64,000 nucleotides of DNA from an uncultured Blautia sp. Its GTDB lineage: Bacteria; Bacillota; Clostridia; Lachnospirales; Lachnospiraceae. Under the pieces are notes generated by a model. The model did no database searches and was not told the DNA's origin. It saw only the letters and a list, made by a program, of their open reading frames with translations. The DNA is taken from the NCBI GenBank assembly GCA_937893675.1, contig CALBGI010000062.1:39058-103057 (forward strand), in the 5' to 3' direction. Both the position numbers and the translations under genes were made by a program. Positions 25,103 to 33,324 of the stretch are shown here, piece by piece (within the stretch, counting starts at the first letter, position 1; each line of letters opens with the position of its first letter).

Positions 25103-26891
25103 AGCAGAAATGCCGGAGCTTGATGATCACAGGCTTGACATGGAAAACCGAATCCGAAATCTGCTTTGGACAGTAAGCGGCGATTATGCTCTGGATGTGA
25201 AACCGGACGTATCGCTGTTTCTGCGTTCCAGGGCCATTGCGCTCTATGACGGCATCAAGCAGGGCGCGTTTGCCCGGTATTTTGACAAGGAAGCGTTCAG
25301 TCTTTATCTGGTGAAAAAAATCTTTCTTCAGGCAGAGGAACAGGAGCTCACGAAGGTGGCGCAGCTTGTCATTGAGGAGGCCATCGGGGACCGGATATGC
25401 GCGGAGCGTCCCGGAGTGCGGGATATGCAGAGGGAAGCCTGCAGCGATATCCTGGAACAGGAATTTGAGAGGATGCCTTCCCCGGGGGATCTGCTTGACC
25501 GTCTGAGGCTGGCGGTGCTCCGGGACAAAGTGCGGGGCGGGGAGCAGGCGCTTGAGGAGCGCCTCGACAAATTCCGGCGTGTCCTTTACGGAGCCAGGAC
25601 TGCAAGCGATACCATGGAGCTTGTGCGGCTGACAGATCAGCTTTACAACACGCTGGTGGATGTGGAATTTGAGCAGAAGAAAGGCGCGCTTTCGGATGTT
25701 CTGGCAGTCACTATGGAGGAGCTGGCAGAATATGACTGGGAGGATTTTTGGGGCGAGGAGCTTTATGAGGAAGCCCTGGAGAGCTATACCCAGCAGCTCG
25801 CCGACCGTATGGTGGGACTGGAGAATGCGGCTGTGACAGAGGAATTTCAGAACAGACAAAAAGCAAAGCACAAGATCACCGTGGTTTCGCCGGAAGCGCT
25901 GGAGAAAGCCCACACCTATGTGGAACTGAACTTTGGGCTGTCCTATCTTACAGAAACCGAGGAAAAGCGCATGAATCATCTGATGTGCCGGGGAATCCAC
26001 AGCGACTGCAGCCTTTACTTTACCGAGGGGATATTGAAGAACCCCGCCAAGCGGAATTATCAGTATGAATACGCCAAGCGCCTGAAAAGCAAGAATATCT
26101 GGATGTATCACGACAAGCACCGCATTGTGAAGCGCAATATCGCGGAGCTTTCGGACACCCTGCGGAAATCCCTGGTGTTACGGAATGAGACGCAGGAGGT
26201 GCTGTCCGACCGGGGCAGCGTTGTGCCGGCCAGATTGTGGCGCATCGGCCGAAGCAGGGATGCCCGGGTGTTTGTGCGGGAGCTGAAATCCGACAGCGCG
26301 GATTTTGTGGTGGATGTACTCATTGACGCCAGCGGTTCCCAGATGGGACGTCAGGGAGAGGTGGCTCTTCAGGCGTATATCATCAGCGAGGCTTTGAGCA
26401 TTGTGGATATTCCGCACAGAGTGATGAGCTTCTGCACATTTTGGGATTATACGATCCTTCACCGGTTCCGGGAATACGAGGAGCCGAGGGAGGCCAACGA
26501 AAATATTTTCAACTATGTGACTTCCTCCAACAACCGGGACGGGCTTGCCATTAAGACCGCGGGGTTCGGGCTTTTGCAGAGAGAAGAGGAAAAAAAGATC
26601 CTCATCGTCTTAAGTGACGGCCGTCCCTACGATGTGATCGTCAACCGCCCAAACACAAGAAACCCTGCGCCCTATCAGGGGAGCTACGCGATCGCGGACA
26701 CTGCAACCGAGGTACGGCGCCTGCGAAGCCAGGGGGTGAGCGTGCTGGGCGTGTTTGCCGGGGAAGAGAAGGACCTGGCGGCGGAAAAAAAGATTTTCGG
26801 CAAGGATTTTGCCTATATCCGGGAGATTTCCGGATTTTCCAGAATGGTGGGAAGGTACCTTTCCAGGCAGCTGGATGCGGATGGGCAGTGA
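25092..26891 (+). CDS. VWA-domain protein paired with the MoxR ATPase
   Basis: The 599-residue protein has a charged, mostly helical N-terminal region (about 1-390) and a C-terminal von Willebrand A domain with an intact MIDAS motif DASGS (Asp412, Ser414, Ser416) and later LSDGRPYD. There is no signal peptide or membrane segment, so it should be cytoplasmic. The layout recalls CobT/NorD-like VWA partners of AAA+ chelatase or activator complexes, but neither cobalamin nor nitric oxide reductase genes are near. The client could be glutamine synthetase III upstream; this is inference from gene order only. Confidence 0.8.
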   Translation: MRNKAEMPELDDHRLDMENRIRNLLWTVSGDYALDVKPDVSLFLRSRAIALYDGIKQGAFARYFDKEAFSLYLVKKIFLQAEEQELTKVAQLVIEEAIGDRICAERPGVRDMQREACSDILEQEFERMPSPGDLLDRLRLAVLRDKVRGGEQALEERLDKFRRVLYGARTASDTMELVRLTDQLYNTLVDVEFEQKKGALSDVLAVTMEELAEYDWEDFWGEELYEEALESYTQQLADRMVGLENAAVTEEFQNRQKAKHKITVVSPEALEKAHTYVELNFGLSYLTETEEKRMNHLMCRGIHSDCSLYFTEGILKNPAKRNYQYEYAKRLKSKNIWMYHDKHRIVKRNIAELSDTLRKSLVLRNETQEVLSDRGSVVPARLWRIGRSRDARVFVRELKSDSADFVVDVLIDASGSQMGRQGEVALQAYIISEALSIVDIPHRVMSFCTFWDYTILHRFREYEEPREANENIFNYVTSSNNRDGLAIKTAGFGLLQREEEKKILIVLSDGRPYDVIVNRPNTRNPAPYQGSYAIADTATEVRRLRSQGVSVLGVFAGEEKDLAAEKKIFGKDFAYIREISGFSRMVGRYLSRQLDADGQ

Positions 26892-26964
26892 GGAAAATTA
26901 TTGCAAAATATACCAAAAACCCGCCGGATTTCCCACCGTTCTTCCCAAAAAATCACAAAAATGC

Positions 26965-26993
26965 TTGCAAAACAAAGTGATCCACAGTATAAT
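26965..26993 (+). promoter_or_regulatory. Promoter of the OPT transporter gene
   Basis: TTGCAA (26965-26970) and a perfect TATAAT (26988-26993) are 17 bp apart, 55 bp before the start codon. Confidence 0.75.
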
Positions 26994-27047
26994 ACATACT
27001 TGAGATTTATTAAAATTTCATAAAAAATTTAAAAAAGGAGAGGAAAG

Positions 27048-28940
27048 ATGAACGACAACAAAGAGTTCAAACCGTATATTCCGGCCGAAAAAATCACCCC
27101 GGAATTTACCGTGACATCCATAATCATGGGTATCATCCTCGCAGTTGTATTCGGCGCAGCAAACGCTTACCTTGGCCTGCGCGTTGGTATGACTGTATCT
27201 GCTTCCATTCCGGCAGCAGTTATCTCCATGGGCGTTATCCGCGTCATCATGAAGAAAAACTCCATCCTGGAGAGCAACATTGTCCAGACCATCGGTTCTG
27301 CCGGTGAGTCTCTGGCAGCCGGTGCGATCTTCACCATGCCTGCATTATTCCTGTGGGCAGAAGAAGGCTTATGCGATATGCCGAGCCTTGTGGAGATCAC
27401 TCTGATCGCGCTTTGCGGCGGCGTTCTCGGCGTACTGTTCATGGTACCCTTACGTAACGCACTGATCGTAAAAGAGCACGCAACACTTCTCTATCCGGAA
27501 GGAACTGCATGTGCAGAGGTTCTTCTGGCAGGCGAAGAGGGCGGCTCCAACGCAGCGACAGTATTTACCGGTATGGGACTTGCAGCTGCATTCAAATTCG
27601 TTGTAGACGGCCTGAAAGTTATCCCGGCTGACGTTACCATGGCGATCAAGTCCTTCAAGGGCGAGATCGGTATGGAAGTGTATCCGGCCCTGGTTGGTGT
27701 CGGCTATATCGTAGGACCGAGAATCGCTTCCTTCATGTTTGTAGGTTCTATCGTTGGCTGGCTGGTAATCATCCCGCTGATCTGCCTGTTCGGACCGGAT
27801 ATGGTTATGTACCCGGGAACAGACACAATCGCAAACATGTATGCGGCAGGCGGCGCATCCGCAATCTGGAGCAACTATGTAAAATACATCGGCGCAGGCG
27901 CTATCGCTACCGGCGGTATCATTTCCCTGATCAAATCCCTGCCGCTGATCGTAAGCACCTTCCGTGATTCCATGAAGAGCATGAAGGGCGGCAAGAACAC
28001 CAGCACAGAGAGAACTGCGCAGGATCTTCCCATGAACCTCATCCTTCTGGGAATCGTGATCATGGTATTTGTGATCTGGGTAGTTCCGGCAATTCCGGTA
28101 AATCTTCTGGGCGCAGCGATCATCGTTATTTTTGGTTTCTTCTTCGCAACCGTATCTTCCCGTATGGTTGGTCTGATCGGAAGCTCCAACAACCCGGTTT
28201 CCGGTATGGCGATCGCAACCCTTCTGATTGCAACCTTTGCTATCAAGGCAAGCGGTGACACAGGCATCAGCGGCATGACCGCAGCCATTGCCATTGGTTC
28301 TGTTATCTGTATCGTAGCTGCTATCGCAGGTGATACTTCTCAGGACCTGAAGACCGGTTACCTTCTGGGCGCTACACCGAAGAAGCAGCAGATCGCAGAG
28401 CTGATCGGTGTTGTCGCAGCTGCATTTGCCATCGGCGGCGTGCTGTACCTTCTGAATGCGGCATGGGGCTTCGGCGGAGCAGAGGTTCCGGCACCGCAGG
28501 CAACTCTGATGAAGATGATCGTAGAGGGTATCATGGGCGGCGAGCTTCCCTGGAACCTGGTATTCATCGGTGTATTCCTTGCTCTTGGCCTGGAGATCCT
28601 GAGAATTCCGGTAATGCCCTTCGCAATCGGTCTCTACCTTCCGATCTACCTGAACGCAACCATCATGATCGGTGGTGTGGTACGTATGTTCATGGATGGA
28701 CGTAAGAAAGTTGACGCTAAGGTGAAAGAGCGCCAGACGACAGACGGTACCCTGTTCTGTGCAGGTATGATCGCCGGCGAGGGTCTGATCGGTATCCTTC
28801 TGGCAATCCTGACCGTTGTTGGTGTAAACCTGAGCCTTGGAGACAAGTTCTTCTTCGGCAACATCGGCGGCGTGGTACTGATGGCACTCATCGTACTCAG
28901 CCTGCTGAAATTCTCTCTGTGGAAAAAGAATAAAGATTGA
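27048..28940 (+). CDS. OPT-family oligopeptide transporter
   Basis: OPT proteins import short peptides (or metal-chelate complexes) driven by protons. This 630-residue protein is hydrophobic throughout with about 14-16 predicted membrane helices. The N-terminal TSIIMGIILAVVFGAANAYLGLRVGMTVSASIPAAV and the internal GSSNNPVSGMAIATLL and GDTSQDLKTGYLLGATPKKQQ segments are typical of the bacterial OPT branch. The ATG follows AAAAAGGAGAGGAAAG. The gene uses a strongly biased codon set (many GGC, ATC, CTG, GTA), consistent with high expression. A PqqD-like gene follows after 10 bp. Confidence 0.92.
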   Translation: MNDNKEFKPYIPAEKITPEFTVTSIIMGIILAVVFGAANAYLGLRVGMTVSASIPAAVISMGVIRVIMKKNSILESNIVQTIGSAGESLAAGAIFTMPALFLWAEEGLCDMPSLVEITLIALCGGVLGVLFMVPLRNALIVKEHATLLYPEGTACAEVLLAGEEGGSNAATVFTGMGLAAAFKFVVDGLKVIPADVTMAIKSFKGEIGMEVYPALVGVGYIVGPRIASFMFVGSIVGWLVIIPLICLFGPDMVMYPGTDTIANMYAAGGASAIWSNYVKYIGAGAIATGGIISLIKSLPLIVSTFRDSMKSMKGGKNTSTERTAQDLPMNLILLGIVIMVFVIWVVPAIPVNLLGAAIIVIFGFFFATVSSRMVGLIGSSNNPVSGMAIATLLIATFAIKASGDTGISGMTAAIAIGSVICIVAAIAGDTSQDLKTGYLLGATPKKQQIAELIGVVAAAFAIGGVLYLLNAAWGFGGAEVPAPQATLMKMIVEGIMGGELPWNLVFIGVFLALGLEILRIPVMPFAIGLYLPIYLNATIMIGGVVRMFMDGRKKVDAKVKERQTTDGTLFCAGMIAGEGLIGILLAILTVVGVNLSLGDKFFFGNIGGVVLMALIVLSLLKFSLWKKNKD

Positions 28941-28950
28941 TTAAAGATTG

Positions 28951-29319
28951 ATGAGAAAAAAGAAAAAAAACGAACCACAAATTAATTATCTGGATCTGAT
29001 ACCGAAGCAGAACAGCGAAATCCGCTGGCACAGGGACCTGAAGCAGCGTGTGATCCTCGAAATCGAGAACACAGGCGCCTTCAACACCATTGCGCAGAAG
29101 GTATTCGGGAAGCCGAGATTCACGAAAGTGCATCTGGATCCCAACGGAAGCTTTATCTGGCCGCTCATTGACGGCGAGAAGACAGTCTCAGAGATAGCGG
29201 TTCTTGTCAAAGAACAGTTCGGCGAGAAGGCTGAGCCCCTGTATCCCAGGATTGTCAAATACTTCCAGATAATGGAAAGCTATCATTTTGTGAGTTTCAT
29301 AAATAAGCCTGGAAAATAA
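28951..29319 (+). CDS. Stand-alone PqqD-like (RRE-fold) protein
   Basis: This 122-residue protein resembles PqqD: HLDPNGSFIWPLIDGEKTVSEIAVLVKEQFGE has the PqqD helical signature with a central WPLIDG. PqqD-like domains are RiPP recognition elements that bind leader peptides for modifying enzymes, but no radical SAM enzyme or precursor peptide is visible here. The N-terminus is very basic (MRKKKKNEPQ). It begins 10 bp after the OPT transporter stop and is followed by a terminator, so both genes form one transcription unit. The ATG at 28951 is more likely than the TTG at 28948. Confidence 0.75.
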   Translation: MRKKKKNEPQINYLDLIPKQNSEIRWHRDLKQRVILEIENTGAFNTIAQKVFGKPRFTKVHLDPNGSFIWPLIDGEKTVSEIAVLVKEQFGEKAEPLYPRIVKYFQIMESYHFVSFINKPGK

Positions 29320-29328
29320 GGCAAACAT

Positions 29329-29365
29329 AAGAACGGGGGCAGTCCTTGGACTGTTGCCCGTTCTT
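29329..29365 (+). terminator. Terminator after the OPT-PqqD unit
   Basis: AAGAACGGG (29329-29337) pairs with CCCGTTCTT (29357-29365), with a second inner stem CAGTCC/GGACTG. A T-rich stretch follows. Confidence 0.85.
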
Positions 29366-29410
29366 TGCTTTAATTCGCTAAATAAAAAAAGTTTGCATAT
29401 GGAGAAAAAT

Positions 29411-30280
29411 ATGAAAATAAGTGGAAAGAAACCATGGTACGTGGAATATCTGCTCATTGTCATCGGAACAGGTCTTATGGGCTTCGCCATTACTTCGGCT
29501 TTTGACGCGGCCGGCCTGGTCACCGGAGGGTTTTCCGGCGTGGCCATTATTGTAAAGGCATGGACAGAAAGCTTTATCGAGGGAGGCATTCCTCTGTGGA
29601 TGACCAATTTTTGCCTGAATGTTCCGGTCTTTCTTCTGGGAATTAAAATCCGCGGATTTGCGTTTGCAAAAAAAGCGTTTATCGGAGATATGTGCCTTAC
29701 GGTGTGGCTGGCGGTTCTGCCCGGCTTTTCCATTGCGGGGGACGATCTGCTCCTCACGGCTGTGTACGGCGGAATTTTCCTGGGAGCAGGCATCGGTCTG
29801 GTGTTCCTGGGACGGGGCACCACAGGCGGAACGGATATGATGGCGGCTCTGATCCAGACCAGGCTGCGCCACTATACCATTGCCCAGATCATGCAGATCA
29901 TCGACGGAACCATTGTTCTTGTCGGCGCGTACGTGTTTGGGATCCAGAAGGCGCTGTATGCGATCATTGCAGTGTTTATCGTGACCAAGGTATCTGACGG
30001 CCTGATCGAGGGTCTCAAGTTCTCCAAGCAGGCCTATATCATCACGGAAAAGCCGCAGGAGATCGCAAAAATGATCATGGAAGAGATCGACCGGGGCGTG
30101 ACCGGGATTTTTGCCCAGGGAATGTATTCCGGCGAGAAAAAGATGATGCTGTACTGTGTGGTTGGAAAAAAACAGATCGTTCTTCTGAAGGAGCGGGTCG
30201 ATGAGATCGATCCAAAAGCCTTTGTCATCGTCTCCGATGCCCGTGAAGTGCATGGCGAGGGCTTTATAGAGAAGAAATAG
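29411..30280 (+). CDS. YitT-family membrane protein (DUF161/DUF2179)
   Basis: The 289-residue protein has five or six membrane helices in its first 200 residues (with FDAAGLVTGGFSGVAIIVKA and FLGRGTTGGTDMMAALIQ typical of YitT) and a cytoplasmic DUF2179 domain at the C-terminus (YIITEKPQEIAKMIMEEIDRGVTGIFAQGMYSG). Function of the family is unknown; a transport role is suspected. I selected ATG 29411 because GGAG at 29401-29404 is well spaced; the ATG at 29399 is an alternative. Confidence 0.88.
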   Translation: MKISGKKPWYVEYLLIVIGTGLMGFAITSAFDAAGLVTGGFSGVAIIVKAWTESFIEGGIPLWMTNFCLNVPVFLLGIKIRGFAFAKKAFIGDMCLTVWLAVLPGFSIAGDDLLLTAVYGGIFLGAGIGLVFLGRGTTGGTDMMAALIQTRLRHYTIAQIMQIIDGTIVLVGAYVFGIQKALYAIIAVFIVTKVSDGLIEGLKFSKQAYIITEKPQEIAKMIMEEIDRGVTGIFAQGMYSGEKKMMLYCVVGKKQIVLLKERVDEIDPKAFVIVSDAREVHGEGFIEKK

Positions 30281-30427
30281 GAAATTTTGAACAAAAACTT
30301 GTAAATTTTTTTACCTTTCCTCTTTCATTTTTGGTGATTTTGTATTAAAATAGACATGTATTTAAAAAAAATTGTGAGTATGTTCAAAACTTCCTGAATA
30401 AATATGCAAAAGAAGGGACGGGGTGGA

Positions 30428-31516
30428 ATGGTTTCAAATCAGGTACTGCAGAATACACTGGAAGGTCTGAAGGAGATATCCAGAACAGAATTTTGTATTA
30501 TGGACGCAGAGGGCAAGGTGCTTGCGTCCACCTTTGCAGAGCTTACTGTGGAGCCGGGAGATATCCAGGCATTTGTGGAGTCTCAGGCAGACAGTCAGCT
30601 TGTGAGAGGATATCAATATTTTAAGGTATGTGACGATTATCATCTGGAGTATGTTCTCGTGGTTCACGGGGATGATGAGGATACCTATATGGTAGGGAAG
30701 CTTGCGGCATTCCAGATCCAGAGTCTGATCGTGGCTTATAAGGAGCGGTTTGACAAGGACAGCTTTATCAAGAATCTGCTTCTGGATAATCTGCTGCTGG
30801 TGGATATCTATAACCGTGCGAAAAAGCTTCATATTGACGCGGACAGACGCAGGGTTGTTATGATCCTGGAGCTGAAGCAGGAGAAGGATCACAGTGCCAT
30901 GGAGAGCGTCAAGGCTCTCTTTGCGGGAAAGACCAAGGATTTTATTACTGCGGTGGATGAGAAGAGCATTATCATTGTCAAGGAGCTGGAAGACAATGAG
31001 AATTATCCGGAGATGGATAAACTGGCCTACAGCATTCTTGACACCCTGGATTTGAGCCATGACGGAAGAACCCATATCGCTTACGGAACCATTGTACAGG
31101 AGCTCAAGGAGGTTTCCCGTTCCTACAAGGAAGCCCGCATGGCGCTGGACGTAGGCAAGATCTTCCTCGGAGACAAAGAGGTGATCGCGTACAGTTCTCT
31201 TGGAATTGGCCGTCTGATCTACCAGCTTCCCATTCCTCTGTGCAAAATGTTCATCAAAGAAATTTTTGAGGGAAAATCTCCCGATGACTTTGACGAGGAA
31301 ACCCTTGTCACCATTGACAAGTTCTTTGAAAACAGCCTGAATGTGTCCGAGACTTCCAGACAGCTGTACATCCACAGAAACACGCTCGTGTACCGTCTGG
31401 ACAAATTGCAGAAGAGCACAGGTCTTGACTTGAGAGTGTTTGAGGATGCCATTACCTTTAAGATCGCGCTGATGGTTGTGCGCTACATGAAATACATGGA
31501 GCCGCAGGAGTACTAA
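30428..31516 (+). CDS. CdaR/PucR-type transcriptional regulator
   Basis: The 362-residue protein has an N-terminal sensor-like domain (about 1-130, with CIMDAEGKVLASTFAELTVEPGD), a middle GGDEF-like region and a C-terminal PucR helix-turn-helix (SLNVSETSRQLYIHRNTLVYRLDKLQKSTGLDLR). This layout fits regulators of the CdaR/PucR family that often respond to small metabolites; the ligand is unknown. ATG 30428 is chosen because GGGACGGGGTGGA precedes it; the ATG at 30404 has no binding site. A hairpin terminator follows, so it is probably transcribed alone. Confidence 0.85.
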   Translation: MVSNQVLQNTLEGLKEISRTEFCIMDAEGKVLASTFAELTVEPGDIQAFVESQADSQLVRGYQYFKVCDDYHLEYVLVVHGDDEDTYMVGKLAAFQIQSLIVAYKERFDKDSFIKNLLLDNLLLVDIYNRAKKLHIDADRRRVVMILELKQEKDHSAMESVKALFAGKTKDFITAVDEKSIIIVKELEDNENYPEMDKLAYSILDTLDLSHDGRTHIAYGTIVQELKEVSRSYKEARMALDVGKIFLGDKEVIAYSSLGIGRLIYQLPIPLCKMFIKEIFEGKSPDDFDEETLVTIDKFFENSLNVSETSRQLYIHRNTLVYRLDKLQKSTGLDLRVFEDAITFKIALMVVRYMKYMEPQEY

Positions 31517-31534
31517 AGAAAAGCTACATAGCAG

Positions 31535-31586
31535 AACAGCAACGGCCCGTCAGGTTCCTGTGTGGGAGCCAGCACGGGCTGTTTTG
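31535..31586 (+). terminator. Terminator after the CdaR-type gene
   Basis: GCCCGT (31545-31550) pairs with ACGGGC (31574-31579), and the outer AACAGC/GCTGTT can extend the stem; GTTTTG follows. The middle holds a small TTCC/GGAG-type stem. Confidence 0.65.
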
Positions 31587-31615
31587 CGCGGCAAAAAGGT
31601 AATCGAAAAAAATAC

Positions 31616-31644
31616 TTGCAATCTCAGAGATAATATATTACAAT
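31616..31644 (+). promoter_or_regulatory. Promoter of the ftsEX operon
   Basis: TTGCAA (31616-31621) and TACAAT (31639-31644) are 17 bp apart. Confidence 0.65.
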
Positions 31645-31681
31645 AATGTTACGAAAAAATTAAAAAGCAAAATTTTTATGC

Positions 31682-31702
31682 CTTTTCCCGGAAAGGGAAA
31701 AG
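31682..31702 (+). promoter_or_regulatory. Leader hairpin just before the ftsE ribosome binding site
   Basis: CTTTTCCC (31682-31689) pairs with GGGAAAAG (31695-31702) around GGAAA. The stem ends a few bases before GGGAGG of ftsE, so it could affect ribosome access. Confidence 0.45.
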
Positions 31703-31716
31703 ACGGGAGGATTTTC

Positions 31717-32400
31717 ATGATTGATTTGGTAGATGTAAGCAAGTCTTACGGTCCGGGACTTCCGGCTGTAAATCATGCCAATTTGCATGTGGATAAGGGA
31801 GAGTTTGTGTTTGTAGTGGGCAGCAGCGGTTCCGGAAAATCCACATTGATAAAGCTGTTGATGAAGGAGCTGGACAGCAGCTCCGGACAGACTATAGTCA
31901 GCGGAGAGCATCTGGAAAAAATGAAGCGCAGACGGATCCCCAAATATCGGAGAAAGCTGGGCGTAGTATTCCAGGATTTCCGGCTTCTGAAAGACCGGGA
32001 TGTGTATGAGAATGTGGCGTTTGCCCAGCGTGTCATCGGACGTCCCACCCGCGTGATCCGCAAGCGTGTACCGGAGGTGCTGCAGGAGGTTGGTCTTGCC
32101 AGCAAATACAAATCCATGCCGGACGAGCTTTCCGGCGGGGAGCAGCAGAGAGTGGCGCTTGCCAGAGCCCTGGTAAACCGGCCGGATATTCTTCTGGCGG
32201 ACGAGCCCACCGGCAATCTGGATCCCAAGACCTCAGATGAGATCATGAAGCTTCTGGAGCAGATTAACCAGAGGGGAACTACCGTGCTTGTAGTCACACA
32301 CAACAAAGAAATCGTAAACGCCATGAAAAAGCGCGTGGTTACCATGCATGACGGCGTGATCGTCAGCGATGTGAAGGAGGGCGGATACCATGAGGCCTAG
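31717..32400 (+). CDS. ftsE: Cell division ATP-binding protein FtsE
   Basis: FtsE is the ATPase of the FtsEX complex, which controls peptidoglycan hydrolases at the membrane. The 227 residues show Walker A GSSGSGKST, the ABC signature LSGGEQQR, and Walker B ILLADEPTGNLD. ATG 31717 follows GGGAGGATTTTC; the in-frame ATG at 31678 lies before the ribosome binding site and inside the leader hairpin. The gene overlaps ftsX by 11 bp. Confidence 0.95.
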   Translation: MIDLVDVSKSYGPGLPAVNHANLHVDKGEFVFVVGSSGSGKSTLIKLLMKELDSSSGQTIVSGEHLEKMKRRRIPKYRRKLGVVFQDFRLLKDRDVYENVAFAQRVIGRPTRVIRKRVPEVLQEVGLASKYKSMPDELSGGEQQRVALARALVNRPDILLADEPTGNLDPKTSDEIMKLLEQINQRGTTVLVVTHNKEIVNAMKKRVVTMHDGVIVSDVKEGGYHEA

Positions 32401-33295
32401 TACGATCTGGTATGTCCTCAAACAGGGCATCAAAAACATTAAAAGCAACTGGATGTTTTCCATGGCTTCCATTCTCACGATGGCGGCCTGCATTTTCCTG
32501 TTCGGTATTTTTTATTCTATTGTAAACAATGTGAATTACCTGACCAAGAAAATGGAGCAGGAGCTGCCGATCACCGTGTTCTTCAACGAGGGAACTTCGG
32601 AGGAAGCCATTGCGGCTGTGGGTGAGCAGATCAAGGCACGTCCGGAGGTGGCGCGTGTGGAGTATGAATCTGCGGAGGAAGCCTGGGAAAAATTCAAAGA
32701 AGAATATTTTGACGGATCAGAAGCGGCGGAAGGCTTCAAGGACGACAATCCGTTGGTGAACCATTCCAACTATCAGGTGTATATGAAGGATATTGAGAAA
32801 CAGGGCGAACTGGTGGCTTACGTGGAAAGCCTGGAGAATGTCCGGGTGGTTTATCAGTCCGAGCAGGCTGCCAATACCCTTGGTTCTATCAACCGGGTAG
32901 TTTCCTACGTATCCGTTGCAGTGATCGTCATTTTGCTGGCGATTTCCGTCTTCCTCATCAGCAATACCGTATCTGTGGGGATTGCCGTGCGAAGCGAGGA
33001 GATCGGGATTATGAAATTCATTGGGGCAACGGACCGGTTTGTCAGAAGTCCCTTTGTGCTGGAGGGCATCGTCCTGGGCGTCATCGGAGCGGCGATTCCC
33101 CTCATTGGACTTTACTTTGTGTACAATACGGTTGTGCACTACATTCTCACAAAATTCAATGTGCTCAGCGGAATTGTGGAGTTTATCCCGGCGGGACAGA
33201 TCTACCAGACGCTGCTGCCCATCGGGCTGGCGCTTGGCGTGGGCATCGGCCTTGTGGGAAGCTTCTGGACTACAAGAAAGCATTTGCGGGTATAA
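32390..33295 (+). CDS. ftsX: Cell division membrane protein FtsX
   Basis: FtsX is the membrane partner of FtsE. The 301 residues show the family layout: a first helix (about 22-45), a large extracytoplasmic loop (about 46-170) and three C-terminal helices (about 175-198, 222-245 and 272-292). AVRSEEIGIMKFIGATDRFVRSPF is the FtsX-type cytoplasmic segment. It overlaps ftsE and is followed 29 bp later by an S41 protease gene. Confidence 0.95.
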   Translation: MRPSTIWYVLKQGIKNIKSNWMFSMASILTMAACIFLFGIFYSIVNNVNYLTKKMEQELPITVFFNEGTSEEAIAAVGEQIKARPEVARVEYESAEEAWEKFKEEYFDGSEAAEGFKDDNPLVNHSNYQVYMKDIEKQGELVAYVESLENVRVVYQSEQAANTLGSINRVVSYVSVAVIVILLAISVFLISNTVSVGIAVRSEEIGIMKFIGATDRFVRSPFVLEGIVLGVIGAAIPLIGLYFVYNTVVHYILTKFNVLSGIVEFIPAGQIYQTLLPIGLALGVGIGLVGSFWTTRKHLRV

Positions 33296-33324
33296 TTTGC
33301 CATTGAGGAAACTATAATACAACT

